Below, one piece after another: positions 18,907 to 26,113 of a stretch of DNA of 64,000 bases. The stretch lies in contig JABABA010000017.1 in NCBI GenBank assembly GCA_014238415.1, forward strand, positions 23,923-87,922, in the 5' to 3' direction. Positions within the stretch are counted from its first letter, which is position 1. Each line of letters starts with the position of its first letter. The notes beneath the pieces were generated by a model. That model made no database searches. It saw nothing but the letters and a program-made list of their open reading frames with translations, and was not told the origin of the DNA. The stretch comes from Planctomycetota bacterium. GTDB taxonomy: Bacteria; Planctomycetota; UBA1135; GCA-002686595. Made by a program: the position numbers and the translations under genes.

Positions 18907-20445
18907 ATGGGACTCAAGCTGTCACGCACTTTCATTCTGGGACTGTTCGGTCTTCTTGGCCTGAACTCCCCCGCCCTGGCAACTTGGAGCATTGTCGTGC
19001 TCAATCATGTGACAGGTGAGGTCTGTGTGGCCACCGCAACCTGCATTCCCAATATCAACATCAGGAAGTACGTGCCGGTGATTCGCGTGGGCAAGGGCGC
19101 GGGCGCGGCCCAGAGCATGGTCGACTCCAGCGCCCACAACCGCAATATCATGTGGTCGGCCTTTGGTCTTGATGCACCTCCCGATCGCATTCTTGAGAGA
19201 TTGACCAGCGTAGGCAGCAGTCCCGAGGACAGGCAGTATGGCATTGTGAGCTTCAGCGGAGACGCGCGCACCTTCAGTGGGTACTTCAATGGTGCCCACG
19301 CCGTTGGCGTCACCGGTCAGGTAGGAGAGCTTTCCTATGCGATCCAGGGCAATGTGCTGGTGGGGGCCTTGCCAGTGCTGGAGGCAGAACTCGCTCTATT
19401 GAATTCGCCGGGGGATCTTTCCCAGCGGGTGATGGCCGCCATGCAGGCCGCGCGCTACGCGGGGGGCGATGGCCGTTGTTCCTGCAGCCCTACACAACCC
19501 ACAAGTTGCGGTGCACCACCTCCCTCCTTTGTCCATAGTGCTCACGCTGCGACCATCGTGATTGCGCGCATGGGAGACATCGACGGGGTCTGCAATGTCA
19601 GCTTGGGCTGCGCCAACGGGACCTACTATCTGCGCCGGAATTTTTCTGGTGACGTGTCCGATGTGGATGCGGTGGAGGGCCTGCAAGCCAACTATGACAT
19701 CTGGCGATCTGTGAACGCAGGCCGTCCCGATGGGATCACTTCTGTAGTTCAGGTGCCCGACCAGGAACTGCCTGCGGACGGGCAGTCTGTGACTCATGTG
19801 GTGGTGCAGTTGGTGGATCTGGAGGGAGTGCCCTTGACTGCGGGAGGTGCTACCGTGACCGTCGAGACGCGCCATGGGGGTCCTGACCCGGCTCTGGCCA
19901 GCGCGGTCAGCGACCATGGCAACGGTAGTTATTCTTTCGATTTGACTGCCACCACGATCTCAGGTGAAGGGGAATGGGGCGTGCGCGTGGACGATGGCAT
20001 CAAGCCGGTGCTGCTCTGGCCCCCGGTCACTTTGAACACTGTGGCCACGCCGGACCTGCATTGTTCCCGTAGCACAATCAGCGCGTCCCAGGGAGGCACA
20101 GCGACCCTGCGCGTCCAGCGTCCTCTGGTAGATGCAAACCGCGTCTATCAGATTCTTGGCAGCACGGCGGGCACTCAGCCCGGCACCATGGTCGGAGGCG
20201 TCTTGGTGCCCCTCAACAGTGATCGGCTGTTTGGCTTGACGCTGGCGGGAGGCCTCTTGCCCCCGGTCTTCCAAGGTTTTGAAGGCAATCTGGATGGGGC
20301 TGCACGCAGTCTGGGGCGCTTTGCCATGGATTCGAGTTGGGCCTGGGCCTTTGTTGGCCAGAGCTTTGATTTCTGTGTGTTGCTTGCGGACATGGGCCAG
20401 GGGGGCGAGGTACTGGGCCCGGTGGGATTCTCCGTCGAGCCTTGA
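18907..20445 (+). CDS. Secreted DUF1028-type Ntn-hydrolase-like protein with Ig-like domain
   Basis: A 512-residue exported protein. Residues 1-25 form a clear signal peptide ending ALA, so cleavage would leave Thr-Trp-Ser-Ile-Val at the new N-terminus. Residues 26 to about 240 match the DUF1028 pattern (TWSIVVLNHVTGEVCVATAT, GVTGQVG, SYAIQGNVLVG), a family related to Ntn hydrolases. Around 285-385 there is an intimin/Big_1-like Ig domain (ADGQSVTHVVVQLVD). The last 110 residues form another beta-rich unit with no recognised family. The ATG at 18907 is preferred to the GTG at 18886 because it starts the signal peptide directly. Substrate unknown. A cluster of Cys (CSCSPTQPTSCG) suggests disulfides outside the cytoplasm. 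Confidence 0.78.
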   Translation: MGLKLSRTFILGLFGLLGLNSPALATWSIVVLNHVTGEVCVATATCIPNINIRKYVPVIRVGKGAGAAQSMVDSSAHNRNIMWSAFGLDAPPDRILERLTSVGSSPEDRQYGIVSFSGDARTFSGYFNGAHAVGVTGQVGELSYAIQGNVLVGALPVLEAELALLNSPGDLSQRVMAAMQAARYAGGDGRCSCSPTQPTSCGAPPPSFVHSAHAATIVIARMGDIDGVCNVSLGCANGTYYLRRNFSGDVSDVDAVEGLQANYDIWRSVNAGRPDGITSVVQVPDQELPADGQSVTHVVVQLVDLEGVPLTAGGATVTVETRHGGPDPALASAVSDHGNGSYSFDLTATTISGEGEWGVRVDDGIKPVLLWPPVTLNTVATPDLHCSRSTISASQGGTATLRVQRPLVDANRVYQILGSTAGTQPGTMVGGVLVPLNSDRLFGLTLAGGLLPPVFQGFEGNLDGAARSLGRFAMDSSWAWAFVGQSFDFCVLLADMGQGGEVLGPVGFSVEP

Positions 20446-20485
20446 TGTAAACAGGGTGCCCGTTGCGCTTGGCTTGAGGGCTATG

Positions 20486-21529
20486 ATGCCCAGCATGAGC
20501 ACAAGTCTGGATCCCCTGACCTCTTTGTTGGTGGACTACATCGAGATCCCTTCGGTGACGGGGAATGAGGAGGACTATGGCAACGCCCTTGCACGTTCTC
20601 TAGAGCAACGGGGCCTTGCGGTGGAACGCCAGGAGGTAGAGCCCGGTCGTTTCAATCTGCTCGCCCGTGCCGGGCAACCGGAAGTGGTTTTCTGCACTCA
20701 CCTGGACACGGTGCCGCCCTTTTTTGGATCCCGCGTGGACGCGGACTTCGTTCATGGCCGCGGTTCCTGTGATGCCAAGGGTCAGGCCGTGTCCATGCTG
20801 TCGGCGGTGGAGAACCTGCTCAAGGCGGGCGAAGATCGGGTGGGCCTCCTGTTCACCGTGGGCGAAGAGGTGCTCGGCGATGGAGCCATGCACGCCAACG
20901 CCAGTCTGGCAGATCCTTGGGCCCCGAATTTCATCGTAGTAGGGGAGCCCACGGGCAGCAGGTTCGTCAAGGCCCACAAGGGTGTCTTCCACGCGCAACT
21001 CACGGCTCACGGGGTGGCGGGCCATTCGAGTCAGGATATTGGACCAAGCGCAGTGCATGAGTTGGTGCAGGCTCTCGAGCGTATTCTCGCGGCCGAGTGG
21101 GGGCGCGCGGAGGGCATTGGCTCCGGCACGGTCAACCTGGGTTGCATCGAAGGGGGTGTAGCTTCCAATGTGGTCGCTGAGTTCGCCAAGGCGTCCTTCT
21201 TACTGCGCTCGGTGGAGGACCCCGCAGTAGTCCAGGACAGGCTCCTGGATCTGCTCGGGGAGCATGTCGAGTTGCGGGTGAATGATGGTCCATACGGCCC
21301 CGTGCGCTTTCATGTGCCTGAGGGTGAAGAGGGCGTGGTGGTCGCATTTGGCACCGACGCTCCGCACCTTCCCAAGTGGGGGCAGCCGCTCTTGTTTGGG
21401 CCTGGCGCGATCATCGACGCCCATACCGATCACGAGAAGGTCTCCCGGTCCGAGATGGCCGCAGCTTCGGCTCGTTTGGTCAGCGTTGCCGAGGAATTGC
21501 TGAGCAGTATTGATGCGTCGGCCACATGA
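20486..21529 (+). CDS. dapE: M20-family deacylase, probable succinyl-diaminopimelate desuccinylase
   Basis: A 347-residue zinc amidohydrolase. Metal-site motifs are in order: CTHLDTVPP, GRGSCDAKG, TVGEEVLGDGA (catalytic Glu pair), VGEPTG and, near the C-terminus, GPGAIIDAHTDHEKV. M20 motifs alone do not separate DapE, ArgE and LysK. The tetrahydrodipicolinate succinyltransferase gene overlaps its stop by 4 nt, which makes DapE of the succinylase lysine/diaminopimelate route the best call. Three in-frame ATGs lie at 20483, 20486 and 20495; GAGGG at 20476-20480 gives 5-nt spacing to the second, which was chosen. The context-based name is an inference. Confidence 0.82.
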   Translation: MPSMSTSLDPLTSLLVDYIEIPSVTGNEEDYGNALARSLEQRGLAVERQEVEPGRFNLLARAGQPEVVFCTHLDTVPPFFGSRVDADFVHGRGSCDAKGQAVSMLSAVENLLKAGEDRVGLLFTVGEEVLGDGAMHANASLADPWAPNFIVVGEPTGSRFVKAHKGVFHAQLTAHGVAGHSSQDIGPSAVHELVQALERILAAEWGRAEGIGSGTVNLGCIEGGVASNVVAEFAKASFLLRSVEDPAVVQDRLLDLLGEHVELRVNDGPYGPVRFHVPEGEEGVVVAFGTDAPHLPKWGQPLLFGPGAIIDAHTDHEKVSRSEMAAASARLVSVAEELLSSIDASAT

Positions 21530-22335
21530 CAAGCCCTTCACGGTCGTTCCAACTGGCTAAAGAACCACCCATGCAAGCAGAACTCAAAGGAGAAGAACTC
21601 CTCGCCGCCCTCGAAGCAGGCACTGTTCGCGCAGCCGAGCCCCAAGGGGATGGCTGTTGGCGAGTTGTGCCCTGGGTCAAGCAGGGCATCCTTGATCTGT
21701 TCCGTTCCAGTCCTGTGATACCCATGGGAGTCTTTCGGGACAAGGCAGCCTTTCCCCTGCAAGAGTTCGACCAGGACTCCGGCGTGCGCCTGGTGCCTGG
21801 TGGCTCTGCGGTGCGCCGTGGAGCTCACCTGGGACCCGGAGTTGTCTGCATGCCGCCCATGTACGTGAATGTGGGGGCCCATGTGGGGGCAGGTTCGATG
21901 ATTGACTCGCACGCCCTGGTGGGATCCTGTGCCCAGGTGGGCTGTGAGGTGCATCTTTCCGCCGCCGCCCAGTTGGGTGGTGTGCTGGAACCAGCGGGTG
22001 CGAGGCCTGTGATCATTGAAGATCGCGCGTTCGTGGGAGCCGGGGTCCTGGTGCTGGAAGGAGTACGGGTGGGCAGTCGCGCCGTGCTGGCCGCGGGAGT
22101 TGCCCTTGCTGCCAACACCGTGTTGTACGACCTGGTGAACGAGCGTGAAGTGCGAGGCAGTCGCGAAGAGCCCCTTGAGGTTCCTCCCGGCGCGGTAGTG
22201 GTACCAGGAATGCGACCTGCAGGGGGTGGGTATGCCCGGCGAATTGGGCTCTCACAGGCCTGTGCATTGATTGTAAAGTATCGCACTTCTTCCACGGATG
22301 CTGCTACTGCTCTGGAAGAGGCCTTGAGGTCTTGA
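21526..22335 (+). CDS. dapD: 2,3,4,5-tetrahydropyridine-2,6-dicarboxylate N-succinyltransferase
   Basis: A 269-residue left-handed beta-helix acyltransferase of the succinylase branch of diaminopimelate synthesis. The N-terminal helical part contains LLAALEAGTVRAAEP and WRVVPWVKQGILDLF, as in DapD. The hexapeptide-repeat helix runs from about residue 95 (VRRGAHLGPGVVCMPPMYVN, then VGAHVGAGSMIDSHALVGSC). The C-terminus has the Tyr/Arg segment near GYARRIGLSQACALIVKYR. The ATG at 21526 overlaps the dapE stop; an internal ATG at 21571 also fits the family N-terminus. A strong intrinsic terminator follows at 22555, but an independent RNA gene sits in between. Confidence 0.92.
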   Translation: MTSPSRSFQLAKEPPMQAELKGEELLAALEAGTVRAAEPQGDGCWRVVPWVKQGILDLFRSSPVIPMGVFRDKAAFPLQEFDQDSGVRLVPGGSAVRRGAHLGPGVVCMPPMYVNVGAHVGAGSMIDSHALVGSCAQVGCEVHLSAAAQLGGVLEPAGARPVIIEDRAFVGAGVLVLEGVRVGSRAVLAAGVALAANTVLYDLVNEREVRGSREEPLEVPPGAVVVPGMRPAGGGYARRIGLSQACALIVKYRTSSTDAATALEEALRS

Positions 22336-22406
22336 GAGCGCAGGTTTTGGCAGACGTGTCGCAGTCATTTGGGCCGGGTCCCAGAGGCCCTTTCCAACCA
22401 CTTCGC

Positions 22407-22435
22407 TTGCAACCCCCGGGGTAATCCCCTATATT
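22407..22435 (+). promoter_or_regulatory. Near-consensus sigma-70-type promoter for the orphan RNA
   Basis: TTGCAA at 22407-22412 and TATATT at 22430-22435 are separated by exactly 17 nt. No other intergenic region in this GC-rich window shows boxes this good. Transcription would start at about 22442, 7 nt after the -10 box. It lies 72 nt after the dapD stop and no protein gene follows on this strand before the terminator. Confidence 0.65.
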
Positions 22436-22441
22436 GCAGGC

Positions 22442-22596
22442 GGCCCTGGATGGGGCAGTCATATTTGCGAGCGTGGCTGTCCTGGAAAGCTAAGGGGCCC
22501 GTCTCCGCGTCCTTGGTGGTTTGCGAGCCCACCTTGTGATACCTGCGGGACACCGGAGGTCGACCCACTTTCCTAGGTCGACCTCCACCTTTTTTT
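22442..22596 (+). ncRNA. Candidate structured small RNA with twin TTTGCGAGC loops
   Basis: This 155-nt interval lies between the convergent dapD and PaaK-like genes and has no credible reading frame. It is bracketed by a promoter and an intrinsic terminator. By eye it folds as follows: GGCCC (22442-22446) pairs with GGGCC (22495-22499). Inside, GGGCAGTCA (22453-22461) pairs with TGGCTGTCC (22474-22482, two G-U pairs). Then GGTGG (22515-22519) pairs with CCACC (22529-22533). Both inner hairpins expose the same 9 nt, TTTGCGAGC, at 22464-22472 and 22520-22528. I do not recognise it as 6S, SRP RNA, RNase P RNA, tmRNA or a known riboswitch. Repeated identical loops suggest a base-pairing or protein-sequestering regulator. 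Confidence 0.6.
22555..22596 (+). terminator. Intrinsic terminator of the orphan RNA (and dapD readthrough)
   Basis: A perfect 11-bp stem, GGAGGTCGACC (22555-22565) with GGTCGACCTCC (22576-22586), closes a 10-nt loop and is followed by ACC and seven T residues at 22590-22596. There is no T run on the opposite strand, so it acts on plus-strand transcripts. Confidence 0.9.
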
Positions 22597-22660
22597 CAGC
22601 GACTTCATCGCGCGCGCTTGCTGCCCGAATCAAGCGTGCAAAGGATCCAGATCTCCCGAC

Positions 22661-23644
22661 TCAGTCGAGCTGGGTCAGGCGCGGAAAACTCGGAGTCGTA
22701 CCTGTCGGGGGAAGCAGACGCCCCCAGGCCCTGGGTAGATCGAGCACTGTGCGCGCCAGCATTGTGCCGTGCTGGGCCAGGTGGGTGAAGGCGAGCTGGC
22801 CCCGGCCTTGCTCAATTCCGTCCTCTTCACACCAGACCTCTTCGACCCAGACAAGATCATCCCAGAGCACCGCGCCCGAACCGTCCGGGAGCACCGGCAG
22901 CACCAGCCGGGCGGCGGTCAAGGTCAAGAGCCCCGGTTGGTCTGCGTTGATCGGGTCGAGCAGTATCAGCTTGGGCTGCTGCACTCCCTCGGGGTTCAGA
23001 GCTCCAGTAGTGAGAGCCCTACGGGTGGTGAAGAGCACCCCTTGGACTTGATCCGGGGGCGGCGCCGACTCGCGCAACTCATGGTTCTTCAGACGGGCGC
23101 CGCCGACCAAAGCGCGGCGGGTCAGAGCTTCGAATTCCGCCCTGGGGTCAAGCACCAGCGGCCCGGCCTCGATCCCCAGCAACTCAAGGCAGCGTGAACC
23201 CTGCTCTGCCAGCAATTCCTCATCAAATTCGCTGGACTGAACCCGCTTGTTGCGGCCGCCGGAGAGCGCGTCATCCAGGGGATCCGCCAGAGTCGCGAGA
23301 TAGCCCTGCTTGAGCAGAGGGCCACCCTTGCCCCGTGCCAGTATCAGCCCGAGTTTGCGCGACCAGCCCCAGTTCTGGCGGATGCGGCCCGGATCCGGCT
23401 GGGGGCAGAGGTCCCGAGGGGCCTGGGCGAGGGATTTGCTGAGGGTTTCTGGGGGCAGGGAGCGAAAACCGTCCAGGTCAATTGCCCGTGAAGGATCCAA
23501 CCCCGCCGCGCCCATGCGCCGCCGTAGGTGCGCCACCAGTGGCCACTCCTCGCGAATCGTGCGCAGAAGCAGTTCCTGGCCCATGGAGGTCCGCTGTTTG
23601 GGGCGCAGGTCGCAGAGGGCCTGGAAGGAGCGGGGGATGGACAT
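22661..23644 (-). CDS. Hypothetical protein, possible degenerate PaaK-like (adenylate-forming) family member
   Basis: A 327-residue soluble protein with no signal peptide. Two stretches recall phenylacetate-CoA ligase relatives: HLRRRMGAAGLDPSRAIDLD followed by GFRSLPPETLSKSL near the N-terminus (compare the FR-x-x-GhDPxxIxSLxDLxxLPhTxKxDL pattern), and GQLAFTHLAQHGTMLARTVL near the C-terminus (compare GELVhTTLxxxxxPhIRYRTxDL). The nucleotide-binding S-S/T-G-T-T-G loop and several core motifs are absent, and the chain is about 100 residues short. It would then be non-catalytic or a remnant. It is divergent from the patatin gene across 156 nt. The coding frame is convincing; the relationship is tentative. 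Confidence 0.6.
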   Translation of the reverse strand: MSIPRSFQALCDLRPKQRTSMGQELLLRTIREEWPLVAHLRRRMGAAGLDPSRAIDLDGFRSLPPETLSKSLAQAPRDLCPQPDPGRIRQNWGWSRKLGLILARGKGGPLLKQGYLATLADPLDDALSGGRNKRVQSSEFDEELLAEQGSRCLELLGIEAGPLVLDPRAEFEALTRRALVGGARLKNHELRESAPPPDQVQGVLFTTRRALTTGALNPEGVQQPKLILLDPINADQPGLLTLTAARLVLPVLPDGSGAVLWDDLVWVEEVWCEEDGIEQGRGQLAFTHLAQHGTMLARTVLDLPRAWGRLLPPTGTTPSFPRLTQLD

Positions 23645-23717
23645 GGCCCCAAGTGTCTCAAGTTGGGGCGGCCATGGGGACGATGTAACCGCAGTGGAGT
23701 TGCCCTGAAGCTCCAGG

Positions 23718-23756
23718 GCTCAAGGTCTGCTCCTTGCGCCTGGTCCTCCCTTGAGC
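23718..23756. repeat. Inverted repeat in the patatin gene leader
   Basis: GCTCAAGG at 23718-23725 and CCTTGAGC at 23749-23756 form an 8-bp perfect inverted repeat with a 23-nt spacer. It lies in the divergent region between the PaaK-like gene (start 23644) and the patatin-ferredoxin gene (start 23801). It could be an operator or an RNA hairpin in the patatin leader; nothing decides between them. Confidence 0.3.
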
Positions 23757-23800
23757 ATCTCGAAAGGGCCTTTTTCCCATTTCCATTCCTGCCTGATCCG

Positions 23801-24919
23801 ATGCACAACTCTTCCCAATCCAACCAGGGCCCGCATTCGGGGCTTCTCAGTGAGAGGCCCCGTCGGGTACTAGTCTTGGGGGGTGGCGGCATGCGCGGGA
23901 TGGCGCACATTGGTGTGCTGCGGGCCCTCAAGACCCTGGGCATCGAGTTCGACGTGGTGGTGGGCACATCGATTGGTGCCCTGGTCGGAGCCATGGTGGC
24001 CATTGGTCGGGATGTAGACGAACTGGAAGCGAGAGTGCGCTCCCTCAAGAAGGAGGACTATTTCCGGCTCAATGCGATCAAGATGTTGCTGAGGGGTCCG
24101 CGAGTTACTTCCATGTACCAGGGGCGCAACTTTCGCCGCAGTCTGGAGCGCCTTTTGCCCGACCAGGAGATGGGCAGCACCAAGATGCCATTCTTCTGTA
24201 ATGCGATTTGTCTTGAGAGTGGCGGCAGTATTTTTTGGGGCACCCCGGGATTCGCTGGCATGTCCCTTAGTGATGCGGTCTACAGTTCCTGCGCTCTGCC
24301 CGCAGTATTTGAGCCCTTTGAACACGAGGGGCGTCACTACATTGATGGGGGCATTGCTGATCCCACGCCCCTGCGTTTTGCCAAGGCCCTGCGTCCTGAG
24401 ATGGTGATTGCTGTGGACTTGACGGTCAAGGGCACCTATCGCGCGCCAAATTACAAGGACCGGGCGATCTCGACCCTCTTTCGTTCCTTCGAGATTGCTC
24501 AAGAAGTGGTTGTGGAGCATGTACTGCATATGCACGCAGACGAAAATGTGGTGCTGATCCAGCCCAAGGTCGGACACCTGCATCGTTTCGACTTCGACGA
24601 GGTTCCAGATGTGATCAAGGCCGGAGAAGAGGAAGCCTTGAGGGTTCTGCTTTCCCATGCCGCGACCCGGGACCTGGTGACCTGCAAACCGGAGGACCGC
24701 TTGTCCTGTCCGGTGACTCCCGCGGACTATGTTCAGTTGTCCATCGATCCTGCCCGTTGTGTTGGTTGTGGTCTATGCGAATCGGTCTGCGAGACCCAGG
24801 GCTTCAAGATGGCTGGGGATACGGCTCAGGTGCGCAAGGTGCACAACTATGAGTGCACCAGGGATCACGCCTGCGCGCGTAATTGCCCCACCCAGGCGAT
24901 TCGTTTGGGGAATCTGTAG
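23801..24919 (+). CDS. Patatin-like phospholipase fused to a C-terminal iron-sulfur (ferredoxin-like) domain
   Basis: A 372-residue cytoplasmic fusion. Residues 22-300 form a patatin lipase domain with the oxyanion loop GGGGMRGMAHIGV (27-39), the nucleophile elbow G-T-S57-I-G and the catalytic Asp182 in IDGGIADPTP. The C-terminal 60 residues are ferredoxin-like: Cys320, 323, 326 and 330 in CVGCGLCESVC, then Cys352, 358 and 362 in a CTRDHACARNCP segment. Seven Cys are present, enough for one [4Fe-4S] cluster and an atypical second site. A lipid hydrolase joined to an electron-transfer or redox-sensing module is unusual. The ATG at 23801 was chosen because the patatin core begins 20 residues later; longer forms run antisense into the neighbouring gene. 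Confidence 0.88.
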   Translation: MHNSSQSNQGPHSGLLSERPRRVLVLGGGGMRGMAHIGVLRALKTLGIEFDVVVGTSIGALVGAMVAIGRDVDELEARVRSLKKEDYFRLNAIKMLLRGPRVTSMYQGRNFRRSLERLLPDQEMGSTKMPFFCNAICLESGGSIFWGTPGFAGMSLSDAVYSSCALPAVFEPFEHEGRHYIDGGIADPTPLRFAKALRPEMVIAVDLTVKGTYRAPNYKDRAISTLFRSFEIAQEVVVEHVLHMHADENVVLIQPKVGHLHRFDFDEVPDVIKAGEEEALRVLLSHAATRDLVTCKPEDRLSCPVTPADYVQLSIDPARCVGCGLCESVCETQGFKMAGDTAQVRKVHNYECTRDHACARNCPTQAIRLGNL

Positions 24920-25059
24920 GGCGCCCCAAGGTTGGCCCGGTGAGAACAGGGCCTGACTCTGGGATTGGCCAGACCCTAGGACGAGGTCTCGTCGAAGGCG
25001 CTGGAGGGAACATACAAGCGCATCTTGTGCAGTTCCTTGTTCTCTGCAAGACGCTGACT

Positions 25060-26028
25060 CTAGTCACGCCGTAGGCGCCCGCGCTGAGCTTCCAGACGAC
25101 GAATGTCCTCCTCGCTGAAACCCTGTTCTGGTTTTGAGGGAGATTCGATGTGCGCTTCATTGGCTGGAGCCTGCCCGGGCGATTTCTGCCAGCTGCCCTG
25201 GGTTTGACCCGCTTCGGCTCCGCCAAAACCTCCTGCGGCGCCTGCCTGGGCGGCCCGGCGAAGCATCTCTCTAAGGTCGCCTCCGAAGATGCCGCCAGCA
25301 CCTCGGCCCGCGTGTTTCAGTTGCACCATCAGTAATTCGCGCTTGCCCGCGAAGAGCAGATAGAAACCCAGAAAAGGCAACATGAAGGTCCACTTCCAGC
25401 CAAAGAGAATCATGCTCCACGCAAAGATGCGGCCGACCCTTGCTGCTCGCTCTGTGCCCCGGACCCAGCCGTCCTTCCGTGCCAGGTACGAGCGCAGCAA
25501 CTTGCCTCCGTCCATGGGGAAGGCGGGCACCAGATTGAAGGTGCCCATGATCACATTGACCATTACCAACAGGGCGAGAATCTGGGCGAAGCCCAGTTGT
25601 GTGATGGTGGCCATGGGGATCAGTTGCCCCAAGAGGCCCATCAACATCAGCGCCAGGGAGGCGACACCGGCGATCATGAAGTTGACCAGAGGTCCAGCGA
25701 TGGCGATGGCGCCTTCCGTGGAAGAGTCCTCTGGCATGTTTTCCAACATGGCGATGCCGCCCAGGGGCCAAAGGGTGATGTCGATCACCCGCACGCCCAG
25801 TCGTTGGGCCATCAGGGCGTGGCCGAGTTCATGCAGGAGCACCGAACCCATCACCAACCCCATGGCAAAGAAAGTCATCAGGGCCGCTTGCCAGCCGCCC
25901 GTGTCCAACTGCAGGAGGGCCAACAGCCCGATCAACACCAGCAGGAAGGGCTGCAGGCGAATGGGGATGCCGCGCACGCGGCCCAGCATCCAGGGCCGCC
26001 CGGGGCCATTGAAGAAGCCGATGGTCAT
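25060..26028 (-). CDS. Site-2 protease-family membrane metalloprotease (M50)
   Basis: A 322-residue polytopic zinc protease. The HELGH motif lies at residues 66-70 in a membrane helix and the third-ligand motif NLVPAFPMDGG at 165-175, both typical of the SpoIVFB-like branch of M50 without a PDZ domain. About six hydrophobic segments are followed by a soluble Gly/Ala-rich tail of roughly 90 residues ending in a short charged helix. Such proteases cleave membrane-bound regulators within the bilayer. The amber stop at 25060-25062 is followed in the same frame by 27 more plausible codons (to a stop at 24976), so the natural C-terminus may be longer. It is divergent from the AOR gene over 85 nt. 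Confidence 0.85.
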   Translation of the reverse strand: MTIGFFNGPGRPWMLGRVRGIPIRLQPFLLVLIGLLALLQLDTGGWQAALMTFFAMGLVMGSVLLHELGHALMAQRLGVRVIDITLWPLGGIAMLENMPEDSSTEGAIAIAGPLVNFMIAGVASLALMLMGLLGQLIPMATITQLGFAQILALLVMVNVIMGTFNLVPAFPMDGGKLLRSYLARKDGWVRGTERAARVGRIFAWSMILFGWKWTFMLPFLGFYLLFAGKRELLMVQLKHAGRGAGGIFGGDLREMLRRAAQAGAAGGFGGAEAGQTQGSWQKSPGQAPANEAHIESPSKPEQGFSEEDIRRLEAQRGRLRRD

Positions 26029-26113
26029 GGCGTAAGGGGGCTGGTTATAAGCGATGGGGCAGAGGTCTGGGGGCCGGTGATTGCCGATTGGGTAGGCTAT
26101 GGGATCTTAGGCC

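Noticed and set aside
22442..22596. The orphan RNA as 6S RNA, SRP RNA, tmRNA or RNase P RNA
   Set aside because: It lacks the open-complex-like central bubble of 6S, the conserved GGAAG/AGCA loops of SRP domain IV, a tRNA-like end and the P4 core of RNase P, as far as can be judged by eye.
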